Origin: Microbotryomycetes sp. JL201
Lineage: Eukaryota > Basidiomycota > Microbotryomycetes
Direction: 5' to 3'
Length of the DNA stretch: 64,000 nt
Assembly (NCBI GenBank): GCA_033819885.1
Contig: JAQYUZ010000013.1
Location: forward strand, 1 to 64,000
In this document: piece after piece, positions 12,811 through 26,100 of the stretch
How the letters are laid out: each line of letters begins with the position of its first letter
Position numbering within the stretch: position 1 is the stretch's first letter
The notes under the pieces: model-generated
Database searches by the model: none
Told to the model about the DNA's origin: nothing
Seen by the model: only the letters and a program-made list of their open reading frames with translations
Made by a program: the position numbers and the translations under genes

Positions 12811-15800
12811 ATGACCCACACAGCGCCAACGGCGACAGGCATGGCCAACGCGGCGCGCCAGGCTCGCGCTCAAGTGTTGACGCTCAGGAGCGACCAGCGT
12901 GACGACACGTTGCGGGATGCGCTGTGCCAGAGCCTACAGGACGGCCAGCCTGAGCACGGCGCGGGGACGTCATACGCCTACACACGGTCAATCCCGACAC
13001 TCGTACTGTACACGGACAAGGGCCTGAGCATCTACAAAGAGATCACAGAGAGCAAGGCGAGTCTGTCGAGGCGCGTGGTCGCGTGGGAGCACACGCCGTC
13101 GCTGCCGAGCCGCTCAGCTCAGCTCAGCTCAGCTCAGCTCAGCTCAGCTGACCGAACACGCACACGCAATGTCCGCCAGGCATACTACCCGTTCGAGGCA
13201 GAGCGAGAGATACTCGACAAGCATGGAGACGAGATCGTGAGCCGTCTCCTGCAGCCACGGCCTCGCGCGCGCTCGCGCTTTCGCCTCGCTGCTGACACGA
13301 TTCGGCGCAGGCGGCGCGCATGTTTGGTCTACCAACACGCACGAGCAGCAACCAGCACACAGACGGCGGTAGCGATCATCAACACTCCAACGGCGACCAC
13401 TTGGGTCCGCGCACGACAGCCGTCAAAGAGAAATGGTGAGCAAAAAGTCGATCCGAGATCGCCGATCTGGCTACGCTCAGGCCTCTAACCTCTGTCCTCT
13501 CGCCACTCGATCGCAGGGGCGACTCAAACGTCGGCAAACATAACGAAGGAGTCAACGGCAACGCGTCCGCCATCCCATCCAGGATCGGACTCGCTGTCGA
13601 GCTCGGCTCAGGGTCAGTCCTTCCGCTGCGCCACCGTCGAGTCGAGTGGAGCCAGTCAGACGTGCCATCCTGACTAGCTGCTGTCAAATTCGCCAGGTCT
13701 TTGGACAAGACGCGACTTTTGCTTGCTTCATGCTCCAAACTGCTTAACCGACCGGAATCACCACTGAAAGCTATCAGCTACAAAGCCCTCGACCTTGAAC
13801 ACCAGTCGCTCGTCGAATCACTCGAGACGCTGCTCGATGTCGAACCAGACACCGTCAAGCACGAGATGGACAACTCTCCGCGCGTCCACATCGCAGGCTT
13901 GCACGCAGATTACTGGGAGGGCCTAGACCACCTTCAGAACGGCGCTGGCGCCGCAAAAGATGGCAGGATGCCACTCGAGCAGACCATGTCAATCCTGTGG
14001 CTTGGCAGCTCAGTCGGCAACTTTCATCGCGACGAGGCTGTCCAATTCCTGCGCAACGTCAAACTCGGACCAGGCGACACGCTTTTGATCGGAGTCGACT
14101 CATGCGACGACAAAGCCAAAGTCGAAAATGCATACAATGATCCAGAAGCAAGTTCAACTCGTTGCTTCTTGCGCCTTTGATCGCTGTCTGAACGTTTGCA
14201 TTGCAGGGTGTGACTCGTCGTTTCATTTTTGAAGGCATTGACCATGCAGGACGAACCCTTCACTCGAACGACGAAAGTCCACTCCATTCGCGCAATTTCG
14301 AGTATGTGTCACATTACAACAAGGAAATGGGTCGCCATGAGGTCAGAGCTTGGCAAGCCATAATCTGACAATAGCTGACCAAAGTAAGAGTGTAGGCGTA
14401 CTTGCGATGCAAGGTCAACAATCTCAAGATAGAGCTACCAGATTCTGTCTACAGCCCTGCTTCCACCATCTACTTGAAGGAGAACGAGTGAGTCATCAAA
14501 GGAGATGGGCGCCAAGCCGGCAGCGCTGATACATTCTCGGCTCTGGCCAGACTCCTCAACATAGAATTCTCGTACAAATACACGGAGCTGGAGGCGCACG
14601 CACTGTTCCAAGCGGCAGGATTTCGCGTCGTGCAGCGATGGTCCGACCATCAACAGCTTCATTCCGTCTACCTTCTCGAGCAGCCATCGCTTGCTTTCCC
14701 TTCTTTCGCGCCAATCATGCGCACGATCGGAGCAGACTTGCCCGAGAATCCGTATGGATTGCCGACGATGGACGACTGGCAACGCATGTTCCGAGCTTGG
14801 GATGCTCTGACGGCAGGTGTTCAACGTCGTCTCGCTCTCATCGACCAGTCTGACAGAATCAATTCGCACAGCATGAAATCTTGCCCCCAAAGTTACACCA
14901 TACAAAGCCAATCCCATTGCGTCACATCGTTCTCTTCTATTTCGGCCACATTCCAGCCTTCCGCGATATCCATCTCGCTCGGGTTCTTGGTCAAGCCTTG
15001 ACGGAACCGGCGCACTTCGCCGACATTTTTGAACGCGGGATCGACCCTGACTGTGACGAACCCAGTAAAGTCACGCACTGGCATTCTCAAGTGCCTGATG
15101 AAGGCAAGTGGCCTAGTGCTCAAGACATCTTCGACTACGAACGCAGAGTTCGAGCGCGTCTAGAAGATGTGTACCAGCGACACAGCTCAGGCATGTCGCG
15201 CAAGCTTGCGCGAGCTTTGATGATGGTAAGCTTTGCCGCGAACGGTCGGGTCAGACCTGCAGAGCTGAATTTCCTATGCGCCCAGGTTTACGAGCACGAA
15301 GCGTAAGAGTCGCGCAACCAGCAATGCCCGGAGAGACAGCTGACAGTGACAATGCAGGATGCACTTCGAGACGCTAGTCTACATCGCAATTCAAGCCTGC
15401 ACCTCCTTGAGGCCCGCCACGGGCTTGAAAGCGCCGGACTTTGCCTCGCTCAGTCATTCCTGGAACGAACGCATCAACTTCGAAGGAGAGGTTCGTCACA
15501 AAACTCTGGACTTTCCCGCGCAAAGTATCGAAATTGGACACGATGACAGCGAGTCACTTGATGACAAAACCCCCTACGAGGAGGACCACGAGTTTGGATG
15601 GGACATTGAGAACCCGCGCAGGAGTGCACATGTTGAAGCTTTCAGAATCGACGCGGTGCCCGTGTCTAATAAGCAATACCTAGAATTCTTGACGTCGCAG
15701 GCCACGGACAGCGAGCGCCTCTTGATCCCCGCTTCGTGGTACGCAGACAAAGGCGCTGCGTTGTCAAGCGACAGCATCCGAGTCAAGACTCTCTACGGCC

Positions 15801-16440
15801 TCGTCGATTTCGCGCACGCCGAACACTGGCCCGTCACAGGTTCTGCTCTGCAGATGGAGGCTTATGCCGAGGCAAGTTCCGAGTGGTTTGCTCAATCCGA
15901 CCATGTCATTGATCGATCGCCCGAAATGACAGTCACAAGGTGGACGTTTGCCCACACGAGAGGAGCTTGCTGTCTTTTTCAAAACAAACCCGATCGATTT
16001 GCCCTCCAATAATATTGGGCTGAGCAACTTGCACCCGGTTCCAGCCATGGCGCCAAGCACGCTGCGCGATGGCACCGTAGGAGCTGCTTCTAACGGAGGT
16101 GTTTGGTTGTGGACGTCGACCGTGTTTGACTCGCACCCAGGCTACGAGCCATCGTGAGCTCGCAAGACTTACACTTGCGCAGCACAGGACAGTACTGAGG
16201 AATGACTCGATTGTAGGGTTATTTATCCGGGCTACAGCTCGGATTTCTTTGACGGACAGCATCGCGTGATCATGGGCGCGAGCTTTGCAACGCCAACTCG
16301 ACTTGCTCGGCCTTCATTCCAGAATTGGTACCAAGCCAAGTGAGTGTCGAGCGCTTGCGCCAAGCCGATCGTAAGCTCTGACAGACATCGCATTCAGGTA
16401 CCCATACGTGCTCGCTGGGGCCCGCATTGTCCGCTCTTGA
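12811..16440 (+). CDS. EGT1: Ergothioneine biosynthesis protein Egt1 (histidine betaine synthase/sulfoxide synthase)
   Basis: Makes hercynine from histidine and then the cysteine sulfoxide precursor of the antioxidant ergothioneine. The N-terminal methyltransferase domain shows RSIPTLVLYTDKGLSIYKEI, the glycine motif LAVELGSG, and LWLGSSVGNFHRDEA. The middle DinB-like iron domain shows FYFGHIPAF, EPAHFADIFERGIDPD and YEHEAMHFETL, so the His ligands are present. The C-terminal sulfatase-modifying-factor-like domain shows GRLPTREELAVFF, GGVWLWTST, LYPGYSSDFF-like VIYPGYSSDFFDG and a final QNWYQAKYPYVLAGAR. The start could be the ATG at 12,811 or 12,841. About ten introns are needed; the first (13,057-13,179) has a GC donor and contains a pentanucleotide repeat. 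An intron near 15,881-15,943 is needed to join EAYAEA to GRLPT, and its donor is weak. All three domains look intact. Confidence 0.93.
13113..13147 (+). repeat. Pentanucleotide tandem repeat (CTCAG)7
   Basis: Seven perfect copies of ctcag lie inside the first intron of EGT1, about 30 bases before its 3' splice site. Each copy holds a CAG, so there are several decoy AG dinucleotides upstream of the predicted acceptor. Confidence 0.95.
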
Positions 16441-16704
16441 GATGGAGACGAAGACACTTTTTCCCGTTCTGCTCCGTATCATAAAGGCTCTCGTACTCTC
16501 GTACACTATGTATACCAACGCTCGAAATATAAAATTCATCTGTAGTCATTGCAACTGAATCTAGCGTTCAAATGCGGCAGCCGAAAGTCAGTCTCAACAA
16601 AGTCAACTTTTGCGATAGGGAAAGAGTTTGCCTCATTTTCCAGCGACGGTGTCAAGCACGGGATTTAGTGGGATGAATCTCCGAGCACCTCGTGCAAAAG
16701 TCGA

Positions 16705-19700
16705 TCAGTCGCTGTCGTACTCAAAGTCGTCATCGTCTTCGGCATCAGACTTGATCGTGGTCGAAGACACGGGCGTGTCTGGAGTTCCTTGGACGGCACC
16801 GGGACGCAGTTTGACTCTGAGACTAGATGTTTGAGGCTCGGACGATTCTTCGTGCTTTATTGCACTGTCTACCAGAACCGCGTCGATCCCTTGACGGGCT
16901 TTACGAGAAGCTTGGGCCTGGCGTTTCCGTGCGATGGGTGGCGGGGAGACACTGTTCGACGGAGATCGTTTCTTGCCGCGCTTCTTGATGACGGTCTTGG
17001 TGACTTGCTTGGAAGCAGTGACGGGTTTGAACTGCCCATCCGCCTGTCAACATCAAGTGCAAAAGCAAATTCCCGAAACTCACTTCTGACCGTTCTTCGG
17101 CTGATGCGTTTGCCGACGTGCTCGTTTCAACGTCATCGCGGTACGAGGCTTGCACGCGCTGACGAATGCGCAGGCCGAGTATGAGCTTCCTCCAACGCTT
17201 GAGGCAGCGTTCTTGCAGTTTCGCAAATTCTCGTTCCTCGGCAGCATGCTCAGACTCGGCGATTGCCTGATGCGAGTCATCATCAGCCAAAGCTTAGACA
17301 TGTCGAGTCCTACAACGTACATCTAGCAACAACTCCGCTTGATCGCTGGCAACGACGATGCCCGTGATGACGGGGTTTGCCCGACGCTGACGAAACTCGA
17401 AGCCAGTCTGATTACGGACGCAATTGTTCAGCACGATTACAAGCGCCCAAAGGAGTGACAGCTTACGATTGCTTCAGCATAGTCCACCCCCAGGGCTTTT
17501 GCACACTTTGCAGCGTGCTTGCCTGTCCATTGCAAGGTCAGGAGTCTCAGTATGGCCCAGCACCCTCAACCGACACGCACTGGTTAAATGAATGGCACCA
17601 TCGGGTAGCATTGACGGGACGTAGAGATCAATGTTGCCGAATTTGTTGCGGGGAACCTTGCCCTGATCGCGGCAGATCACCTCTGTCAAGAACGCTCAAT
17701 TCTGCGCGAGCGAATCAACTTACGTTCTTCACAGGCGGAGGCTTGTACAAGGCTGTCTGCTCATATGCATACAAGGCCTGCTGCTGGGCCTCTTCACCTT
17801 CCATTTGGGCCATAGCTTCCGCTCGTTTCTTGTTGATCGTGACCGTTCGCGCCTTGACCCACTTGAACGGAATCTCGTTTGGCTTGATGATTCGTCCGAT
17901 GCGCCAGTAGTTCTCTTCGCTCTTCACGGTGACGACTGCGCTTCGTGGGTAAACTGGCTCTGTACCTTTGAAGAGCCCGAGCGGTTTCGTTCCTGGTCGT
18001 AGCATCTCGTCTCGCAGCAGATGCTGTTCAAGCACATAGCTGGATGAGAACAACTGATTGAGTCAGAAGTCTTGTTGCTGCGGATGAGCCAGACAACAGA
18101 ACGCACTTGGGGTGGTTCTTGAAACCGCCAACCGACGTAGGAAAAGGCTCGTTGTGCTTAGCGTCCCACAACTCTTTCTCCTCGACGCGATCCCGAGCCT
18201 AGCAGAACGGTAGATTAGCCGTGAGAGCGCAGACACGCAGCCCCATAAATGGTCTTGCCAGTTGGAAATTGCGGTGAAAGGGGATCAACATAGCCTCGAA
18301 CCAATCCGTGTTCTTCTTGGACGGTGCTCGCGCTTTTGCCGTTACGTTAGTAAAGCTTTTTGCATAGCGTGGCGTCACGTCTCGGACGGATTCATCTTCA
18401 GTCAGGATCGTCAGCCGGGACAGCACGCAGTCCGTCTGGACCAAACTGACCTTCTTCATATGCAACGGCATAAAGCAGCTGATTTTCGCGAGACGCGCGG
18501 GGCGGCTCCATATGCGACTTGCAGCGGTAGCGTTTACGGACAGGATCGAGTGAGATCCAAACCTTGTTGTAGCGACTGTACGCTTCGACCCAAAAAACGG
18601 GTGGCCGTCCAGGATCAACCACCTCTACGAAGGGCAAGAGTGGTCAGAGTTCTGTAATTTGGTGATCATGTCACACGGCTGACCTGGAGTACCTGTTCGC
18701 GCTGCTCGCTTAGGCGACTGTTTGGTTTTCCTGAGGTTGACCTTTGGCTTGCGATACGATAGCGATTTATCGGGATGCTGCCATTGCTCTGTGGTTTTGT
18801 CTAAGACCGACTCTGCAGTAGACTTTTGAAGTCCTTTGTCCAGTCCTACTAAACCTTCTGCGCGCTTCGAGATTCGTTTGCCACTCGAGCCCTTGATTGC
18901 AGACGGAGAACGCCAGTCTATAGGCTGCAAGCTGTACACCAGGCGAGCAGGAATGTCCAATGCGCGACACAGACACGTAAAAAGTTGCGCCGACATGTCA
19001 CGAGATCCACTCAGCGCTTGTGCATGTTTGCTGAATCCATTGAGGCCGTCGATTTCTTCCCAAGTCGCCTCGCTTGCGCCCCAGCGCGCCTTGCCCTTGC
19101 CTTTTTTCCCTTTCGACGAGCTGGGTTCGTGTTTTGATGCGCTAGTTGTCTCTTCCCAAGGAAACGTTGCTCCGTTTCTGCCCTTGCTGGTGTCTCGCCA
19201 CCTGGCCAGCTGATGTTCGACTTCTTCAACGTCGCGCCTGACGAGCTCCTTGTCGTCGTCTAGTTCAAAAGTCTCGAACCACCATTCGAGCAGGCGTTTC
19301 AATGCGTCTTCGAACAACCTCCCGCGATCGCGCTCGTTCTCGTGTGTCTGTCTGCTGAATGTGAAGAAGGCGTTCTGAACGGACAGAGGGACCTTTGAGA
19401 CGAGAATGGCCTGTGCGTAGAGTTGACTCAGCTCATGTGCGTGTACAATCCAAGAGTTGCAGCTGCATTCACCTGCACAGTCTCGTCGTTGATGAACCGG
19501 TTGCGCACGAGTCCGACGGCAAGCAGTGCGGCTGCATGTGCCTTGTGTCGTTGCTGACGGATCATCCGATCCCTGAGAGCTGATCCATCCGTCTTGCTGC
19601 TCCCGTGCGCGTGGCGTGCGTCAGTGAGTGACTCGAGGCCCGTGCGGCCAACTGAAAGTATGCGACGCACCGCTTGCCTTTGCCCGTCTTGGGCGCTCGA

Positions 19701-19903
19701 GCGATCGTGATGGAAATTTCATTGCTTTCAGGAGCGGCAGCGCCTGCTGAGGTGCCCGCTGTCGCGGCGTGCTTGGCTGCAAGTGCGGCCGCCGAGTGAT
19801 CGACCGTGACGTCGACTTCGTCCCATGCATCCTCATCGCTGTCAGAGCCAGAGCCTGCTCGCGACGACATGCCACTACGATCGAACTCGTCCGCCTCGCT
19901 CAT
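16705..19903 (-). CDS. RAD4: DNA damage recognition protein Rad4/XPC
   Basis: Nuclear protein that finds helix-distorting lesions and starts global nucleotide excision repair with Rad23. The N-terminus is acidic (start ATG at 19,903). A helical segment RDRMIRQQRHKAHAAALLAVG precedes the transglutaminase-like fold, which shows LFEDALKRLLEWWFETFE, LFTCLCRALDIPARLVYSLQP and PPVFWVEAYSRYNKVWISLDP. The beta-hairpin domains follow: YVLEQHLLRDEMLRPG with KGTEPVYPRS, then NEIPFKWVKARTVT, then GNIDLYVPSMLPDGAIHL and a GVDYAEAITGFEFRQRR-type segment read through the last joins. The C-terminal tail is basic and then acidic and ends FEYDSD. About eight exons are needed. It converges with EGT1, 264 bases between stop codons. 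Confidence 0.93.
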
Positions 19904-20147
19904 CTTTGATCAAGCGCCGACACGCGGATGGAGCGAGACTAATGACGACAGAAGCAGTTGCTCGGCATGCAGCCGGTAATTCAGAGAAACGAATCTGAAT
20001 GCAGCGTACGTATGTTGAAATAAGATGAATATGTAATGTAGACTTTTCCGCGCACCGCAGAACCCTCGATCCCACATTTTTCCCCTAGAAATGAACTGAA
20101 TGCCAGCGTCGATAGACCTTGTTGAAAGCCTATTTGCCGAAGAAAAT

Positions 20148-22530
20148 TTAGTGGATCGGCTTGCCTGGGCCAGCAAATTCAGCTCCGGAAGCGGCGATCT
20201 GTGCGTCGTGTTCTTCGGCGAGAACGTTTCGCGGGCCCTTGTAATGCCGGCGGCCACCAGCATAATACCAGACGAGCGAAATGATCATGACGCCGCCGGT
20301 GACGACAGACGCGTCTGCGCGCAGAAAACAGGTGAGCTGACAGAATGTAAGAGCAGCCGGATCAGTCCACGCACAGTTCATGTTGTCCTTGGTGACTGGA
20401 ACGATCGTAGGCAAGGCCAGAATGATGACAACGAACGACGTCCAAAAGATTGCAATGAGAGGGACTGAGGGAGAGTTGATCAGCACAGCAGACGTTATTA
20501 CAGCCCGACCCAGTCTGGCGCTCACCAGCCCAGCCCAGCAAGCCGCGACCGAGGTCGAATGGTCCGGGTCTGTACTGCACTTCAGGGTGGTCCCGGAAGA
20601 TGAGCTTGCAAGCGATCTGATCGGGCACAATCCCATGACCGTCAGCGGTGCCACGGGACTCTAGAGATCCAAGGCAATTCCAGAAAGCCACGTACCGGAA
20701 TAATGTAGCTTGTGTCGAGTGCCATGGCACATAGAGCGAAGATTGCGCCGACAGCGACGTATCTGCAAAATTGTTGATTCAATACGCCATTGGCGCAGGG
20801 CGCAACTTTGCCGAAAAACTTACGATGCGAAAGCCAAAAGGCCCATCAAGAGCGAGATGAAGACGACGAGCCAAACGGACCAGATGGGGATGCGGTTTGA
20901 CGCCAATCGGGCAAATAGACCTCGATCGGGCAGTCCGCGATCGCGCGAGAACGCAAAGAACGTTCGGGCGTTGGCTTGCAGAGCGGTTTGGACGACCAAG
21001 AACGCAGTCAAGCACACGCCCGTCCACAGGACATAGAAGCCCTTGGCACCGACATTCGTGAAAATGATCTGAGTCGCCAATATCCGTGAGTGTGACTTTG
21101 TATCATCAGAGAGCCGAATCGACGCACCTGAGCCGGGGCGTAGATCGAGCCATCGTAGTCCGCCATGTCACCAGAGCACAAGACGTAGACGATGTTGTAG
21201 ACCCAGCCGAATGCACCAGTACCGAGAACAGCAATAAAGATGGCGACAGGTGCAGCGTAACTTGCACGACGAACCTCTTCCGAGATGTGGGCGGTCGCAT
21301 CGTAATCAGTCCTATCGATGCCGGTCAGCTGCTTGCGCGCACGCACAAGAACGGGTTTGAAATCTCACATTGTCCACTGGACAGACAACAAACCCAGCAG
21401 GAAGACGAGGCCTTCGGAGCTCCATCCGGATCCGTTGATTTTGTGTGTGAAGACGTAAGAGGCCGGATGTTTGTTGTCGGTCGTGATGAGCAACGCGATG
21501 ATGATTGCAATGACGGTGCCAAGATTGATGAACACGAAGAATTGCGTCATCTTGGCAAGCCATTTTGTGGCGAGCGAGTTGAGCATGCCGTGGATGCACA
21601 AAAGACCAGCGAACAGACCGTACGTCTGCGCCGGAGTTGCGACGAATGTGCCACCGGTCGACAAGGATGCAGCAGTGAGGATCATCTGTGCCAGACCGTA
21701 CTCTGTCGAGGCGACACCTGCAACCTGACCCAGGCAATTCAAATAGCCAACAACCTGCAGTGCAAGCGGTGTCAGCGCTGACATTCTGTGTCAAAGGTTG
21801 CGAAGCAGCTGACCCATCCGACGATGGGCCTGTACTTGAGAGGCACGAGGTACGCAGAAGCAGAGTACAAGCCTCCGTTGGTCGGGTACGCAGAGACGAT
21901 TTCTGCGATGGCGGTGCCGAGGCAGAAGCACATGAGAGTACCGAGGAACCAGCACCAGACGACGCTAGCAGGGCCACCGAGCAAGAACGGCGTGTTGAAA
22001 GTCGTTGCTGCAGAAGATGCGACTGAAAAGGGGCGGCGGTGGCCGATCAGCTCTGTGCTGCGGCCGTCGAGGTCGCAACTTACCACCCATGATGGAGAAA
22101 GCGAACGAGATAGTCTGCAGCAGTGAGAGTGGAGAGCATTATCAAGTTAGTATTTGTTTGTCGAGACGTCTGAGCCCGATCCTGCGCGGTCTGTATGTGT
22201 TTGCAATCGAGGGGGCCCAGAGCGGTCCCGCGGCGACTTTTTGCGCTCGAAGGGGCGTGGAACGCCAAGCGCGAAACAGGCACGACCACCTGACGAGATG
22301 CCGCGCAGCAGGGAGGAAAATGTTTTCTATACATGGGTGCGACTCACTGACAAGCTTTTAAACTCTCGTGCAAACTCGCTCTTGTACCCGAGCCGTGCGA
22401 GTTCTGCCTCGTCGTCGACAGAGACCGTGTCGAGCGTGTCGAGGCGCACGCGCGTGTCGTCTGCCGCCTTTTGCTCAGACGGACGACTCGAGGTGCGCTC
22501 GATCGAAGACTTTTCCGATTGAGTCGACAT
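20148..22530 (-). CDS. Amino-acid/GABA-type permease (APC superfamily)
   Basis: An integral membrane transporter with about twelve predicted spans. The start at 22,530 begins with a soluble Ser/Glu-rich N-terminus. Family marks are TISFAFSIMG, VWCWFLGTLMCFCLGTAIAE with IVSAYPTNGGLYSAS, the span VVGYLNCLGQVAGVASTEYG, a TDYDATAHISEEVRRAS segment (the conserved DA-HISEE-like site) and NARTFFAFSRDRGLP. The C-terminus ends with a cytosolic tail after a final span WYYAGGRRHY. This layout matches fungal GABA/choline/polyamine permeases of the Uga4/Hnm1 group; the substrate cannot be read from sequence. About eight exons are needed and all joins keep frame. It is divergent from KRE33. Confidence 0.88.
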
Positions 22531-23136
22531 AATTACGGTGCGAGCTTGATGGCGAGCGATCGAGCGATAGCCAAAGCGGCAGCGGAGGCGGTGACCTCGT
22601 CAACAGGCGTTGTAGATCAACGGGTGTCGATGTACCCGTGTAACAGCAAAGTAAAACCGCGAATGCACAAGCTTCGTGTGGTCTGCTGCTTCTCGGCGGG
22701 GGCGGGGGCGGACGGCGAGTATTGAAGATAAGAACGACCAAACTTGATTTGGCTTTGAAAACTGCCTGCGCAAAAGAAGCGGGCACGAGCCGACAGATTG
22801 ACGTAAGAGTGCTCCAGCGCAGACTTCTTTCGTGCATTCGTCTTTGCATTTCGTGATACAAAGTCAGAGGAAGAAGAGGGAGAGCATCTGCAAGGCACGG
22901 CACTACAGCTCATACTCCAGTCAAAAATGCCTCAGCGCCACGCCACCGGGTCGCTGCCCGGCGTGCCGGCGCATTGGCTGCTACACCTGAGCACGGCACT
23001 CATCTCAGCCGATGTCAGACAGAAGCTTGTCGAGAGTTGCCTCGGAATTTTAATCGGACAGAAAATAACTTGGCCGTTCTGATCGCTCGTTGTCGCGGTC
23101 ACGGTTTGTTTTGCCGCAGCTGCCAGTGCCCACACG
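22531..23136. promoter_or_regulatory. Divergent upstream region, permease and KRE33
   Basis: These 606 bases separate two start codons pointing outward. A short G-run lies near 22,697-22,712. No coding region or RNA gene was recognised, so it probably holds both promoters and 5' leaders. Confidence 0.45.
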
Positions 23137-26100
23137 ATGAGCGGCGCAAATGCGACTGGCAGGCGCAAGCCATTGGACACACGCATCCCTGCATTGATCA
23201 GCAAGTGAGTGATTGCCTGCTTGCCTTGCCGATCTCGCATTCGGCTGCTCTCGCGTACTTTTTCGTATGCGGTCCGGCCGCGCCATAAGCATCCATTCGC
23301 GACACGCCAGTCATTCGCTGATACTCAAGCTTGTCTGCTCGCCCCTTCTTGCCTGCCATGTAGCTCGCTGCAGCAGTCGCACAGGTCCTTCTTTCTGCTC
23401 GTCGGCGACCGCTCAAAGGCGCACGCCCAGATCGTCAATCTCCACTTTCTGCTGAGCCAAGCCATCGCAGGTTTGGCCAACCCGACAGATGGTGCGCTTG
23501 ATCGGGTCCGTCCAGTGCGCACAGGATGGCTGCTGACGCTCAAGGCCATTCCGTTACTAGCTCAAAAAAAGAATCCGCGACCGACAGTCTTGTGGTGCTA
23601 CAAAAAGGACCTCGGATTCACATCAAATCGCAAAAAGCGTGAGACCAAAGTCAAGCGCGAGGTCAAGCGCGGACAGCGCGAAGTTGGCGACATGGACCCT
23701 TTCGAGCTGTTTGTCAGTGTCACAGACGTCAGGTATACTTACTACAAAGATACGCACAAGATTCTCGGTCAGACATTCAACATGCTCGTCCTGCAAGATT
23801 TTGAAGCAATCACACCAAACTTGCTCGCGCGCACGATCGAGACAGTCGAAGGTGGAGGAATCGTCGTGTGCCTCTTGCAGGGCATGAAAAGCCTGCGAGG
23901 GCTGTACAGCATGACAATGGTCAGTCAGATACTGCAAATCGAACGATAATTGCTCAACATGCACCTCCCTTGCCTGTAGGATGTACACTCGCGCTACCGC
24001 TCGAGCATGTCACAAGCTTCCCCCATTGCCCGCTTCAACGAACGCTTCTTGCTCTCGCTGGGAAGCAATCCTTCATGCCTCGTCGTCGACGACGAACTCA
24101 ACGTGCTACCGATATCGGCAGGCAAAGACATAGAGCCACTCGATCCAGACTTCGGTGTCGGCGTCGGACGATCAGGTGGCAAAGGCAAGCGCCGTGAGAT
24201 TGAAGGCGAGGGCGAGCTCCGCGACTTGAAAGAAAGCCTGAAAGACACAAAGGGCGTCGGAGAGATCGTCGCAGAGGCAAGAACACTTGACCAAGCCAAG
24301 GCTATTCTCACTTTTACGGACGCCATCACGTCAAAGAGTTTGTCGCAAACCGTCTCTTTGACGGCTGCCCGAGGTCGCGGTAAATCAGCAGCACTTGGTC
24401 TCAGCATTGCGCTCGCAATTTTGCACGGCTATTCGAATGTGTTTGTGACGAGTCCGAGCCCGGAGAACCTGAAGACATTATTCGAATTCATATTCAAAGG
24501 TTTCGACAAGCTGGGCTGGGAAGAACACTTGGATTACGATATCGTGCAAAGTACAAATCCCGAGTGGAAGGGTGCAATCGTTCGGGTCAACATTTTCAGG
24601 CAGCATCGCCAGACCATCCAGGCAAGCATGCAAAGCGACATCGAGCTGTTCCGATACTGATGCTGTTACCGGTACAACAGTACATCCAACCTCAGGACTT
24701 TCACGTGCTCGGCCAGGCCGAACTCGTGGTGATCGATGAAGCCGCAGCTATCCCGCTGCCCTTGGTTCGATCTTTGCTTGGACCGTACCTCGTTTTCATG
24801 GCTTCCACAATTAACGGCTACGAGGGCACCGGCCGCTCGTTGTCCCTCAAATTGCTGCAGCAGCTTCGTGACATGTCTCGACCTCCCTCAGCCTTGTCGA
24901 CGGGAGCTCAGACAAACGACGGCGCGAAAGCCAACGGCTCAACACCCCTCGCCATCTCTAGATCCCTCAAAGAGATCAAGCTGACCACTCCAATTCGATA
25001 CGCACCGCAAGATCCTATTGAGGCATGGCTCAACGGGTTGCTATGTTTGGACGCGTCCGTCTCGTCGATATCCAAGAAGAGTTTGCAAGGATGCCCACAT
25101 CCTTCAACTTGCGAGCTCTTCTACGTCAATCGCGACACGTTGTTCTCGTTCCATCCTGCTTCCGAAGTATTTTTGCAGCGCATGATGTCGCTTTACGTCG
25201 CCAGCCATTACAAAAACTCGCCAAACGATCTGCAATTGATGTCTGATGCACCCGGACATCACCTCTTTGTTTTGCTGCCACCAGTCAAAGAAGGCGACAA
25301 TAAGCTGCCTGATCCGCTTGTGGTCATGCAGGTCAGTTGCATCGATTTTGCGTTCTGTAGAGACCTCAGTTGATTTTCCCTCATGCAGGTCGCTCTGGAA
25401 GGCAACATTTCGAAACAGAGCGTGCTTGAGAACTTAAGCCGTGGCAAATTGGCAGGCGGCGATCTGATACCATGGACGCTTTCGCAGCAGGTGTGCTTGG
25501 ACAAGGTGCATCAGTTGGGATCAACGCTGATTTCTTTGCATATCGCAGTACCAAGATGACGACTTTGCCTCCCTTTCTGGCGCCCGGATTGTTCGGATCG
25601 CTGTGCACCCGGATTATGCAAAGGTGGGCCATGCAATGCACCCGATTGACCCAAAGGCACTCACGTCTGTGTCGGCGTTCCAGATGGGTTACGGCTCGCG
25701 AGCGCTGCAGGCGCTGAACGCTTTTTACAGCGGCGAACTGCTCAACCTCGACGAAGTCCAGGCCGAAATGCAGGTCGAGACGTTTGAGGACGTGGCCAAG
25801 GTTACAGAGGTATGTCGCGCACTAGTCATCATGATGCGCTTCTGCTGAGTGTGAACCGATATTCTATGGCCCGCAGAGGGACTCGTTGCAAACCGACAAG
25901 ATTGGGATTCGCGACGCTTCCAGGATGCCTCCCCTGCTGCAGAGACTCTCGGAGCGGCGGCCCGAGAATCTTGATTACCTCGGCACGTCGTACGGTGTTA
26001 CGGCCCAGCTTTTCAAGTTCTGGAAGCGCGCAGGCTACGTGCCTCTTTACGTTCGACAGACGACGAACGAGCTCACAGGCGAGCATTCGTGCATCATGCT

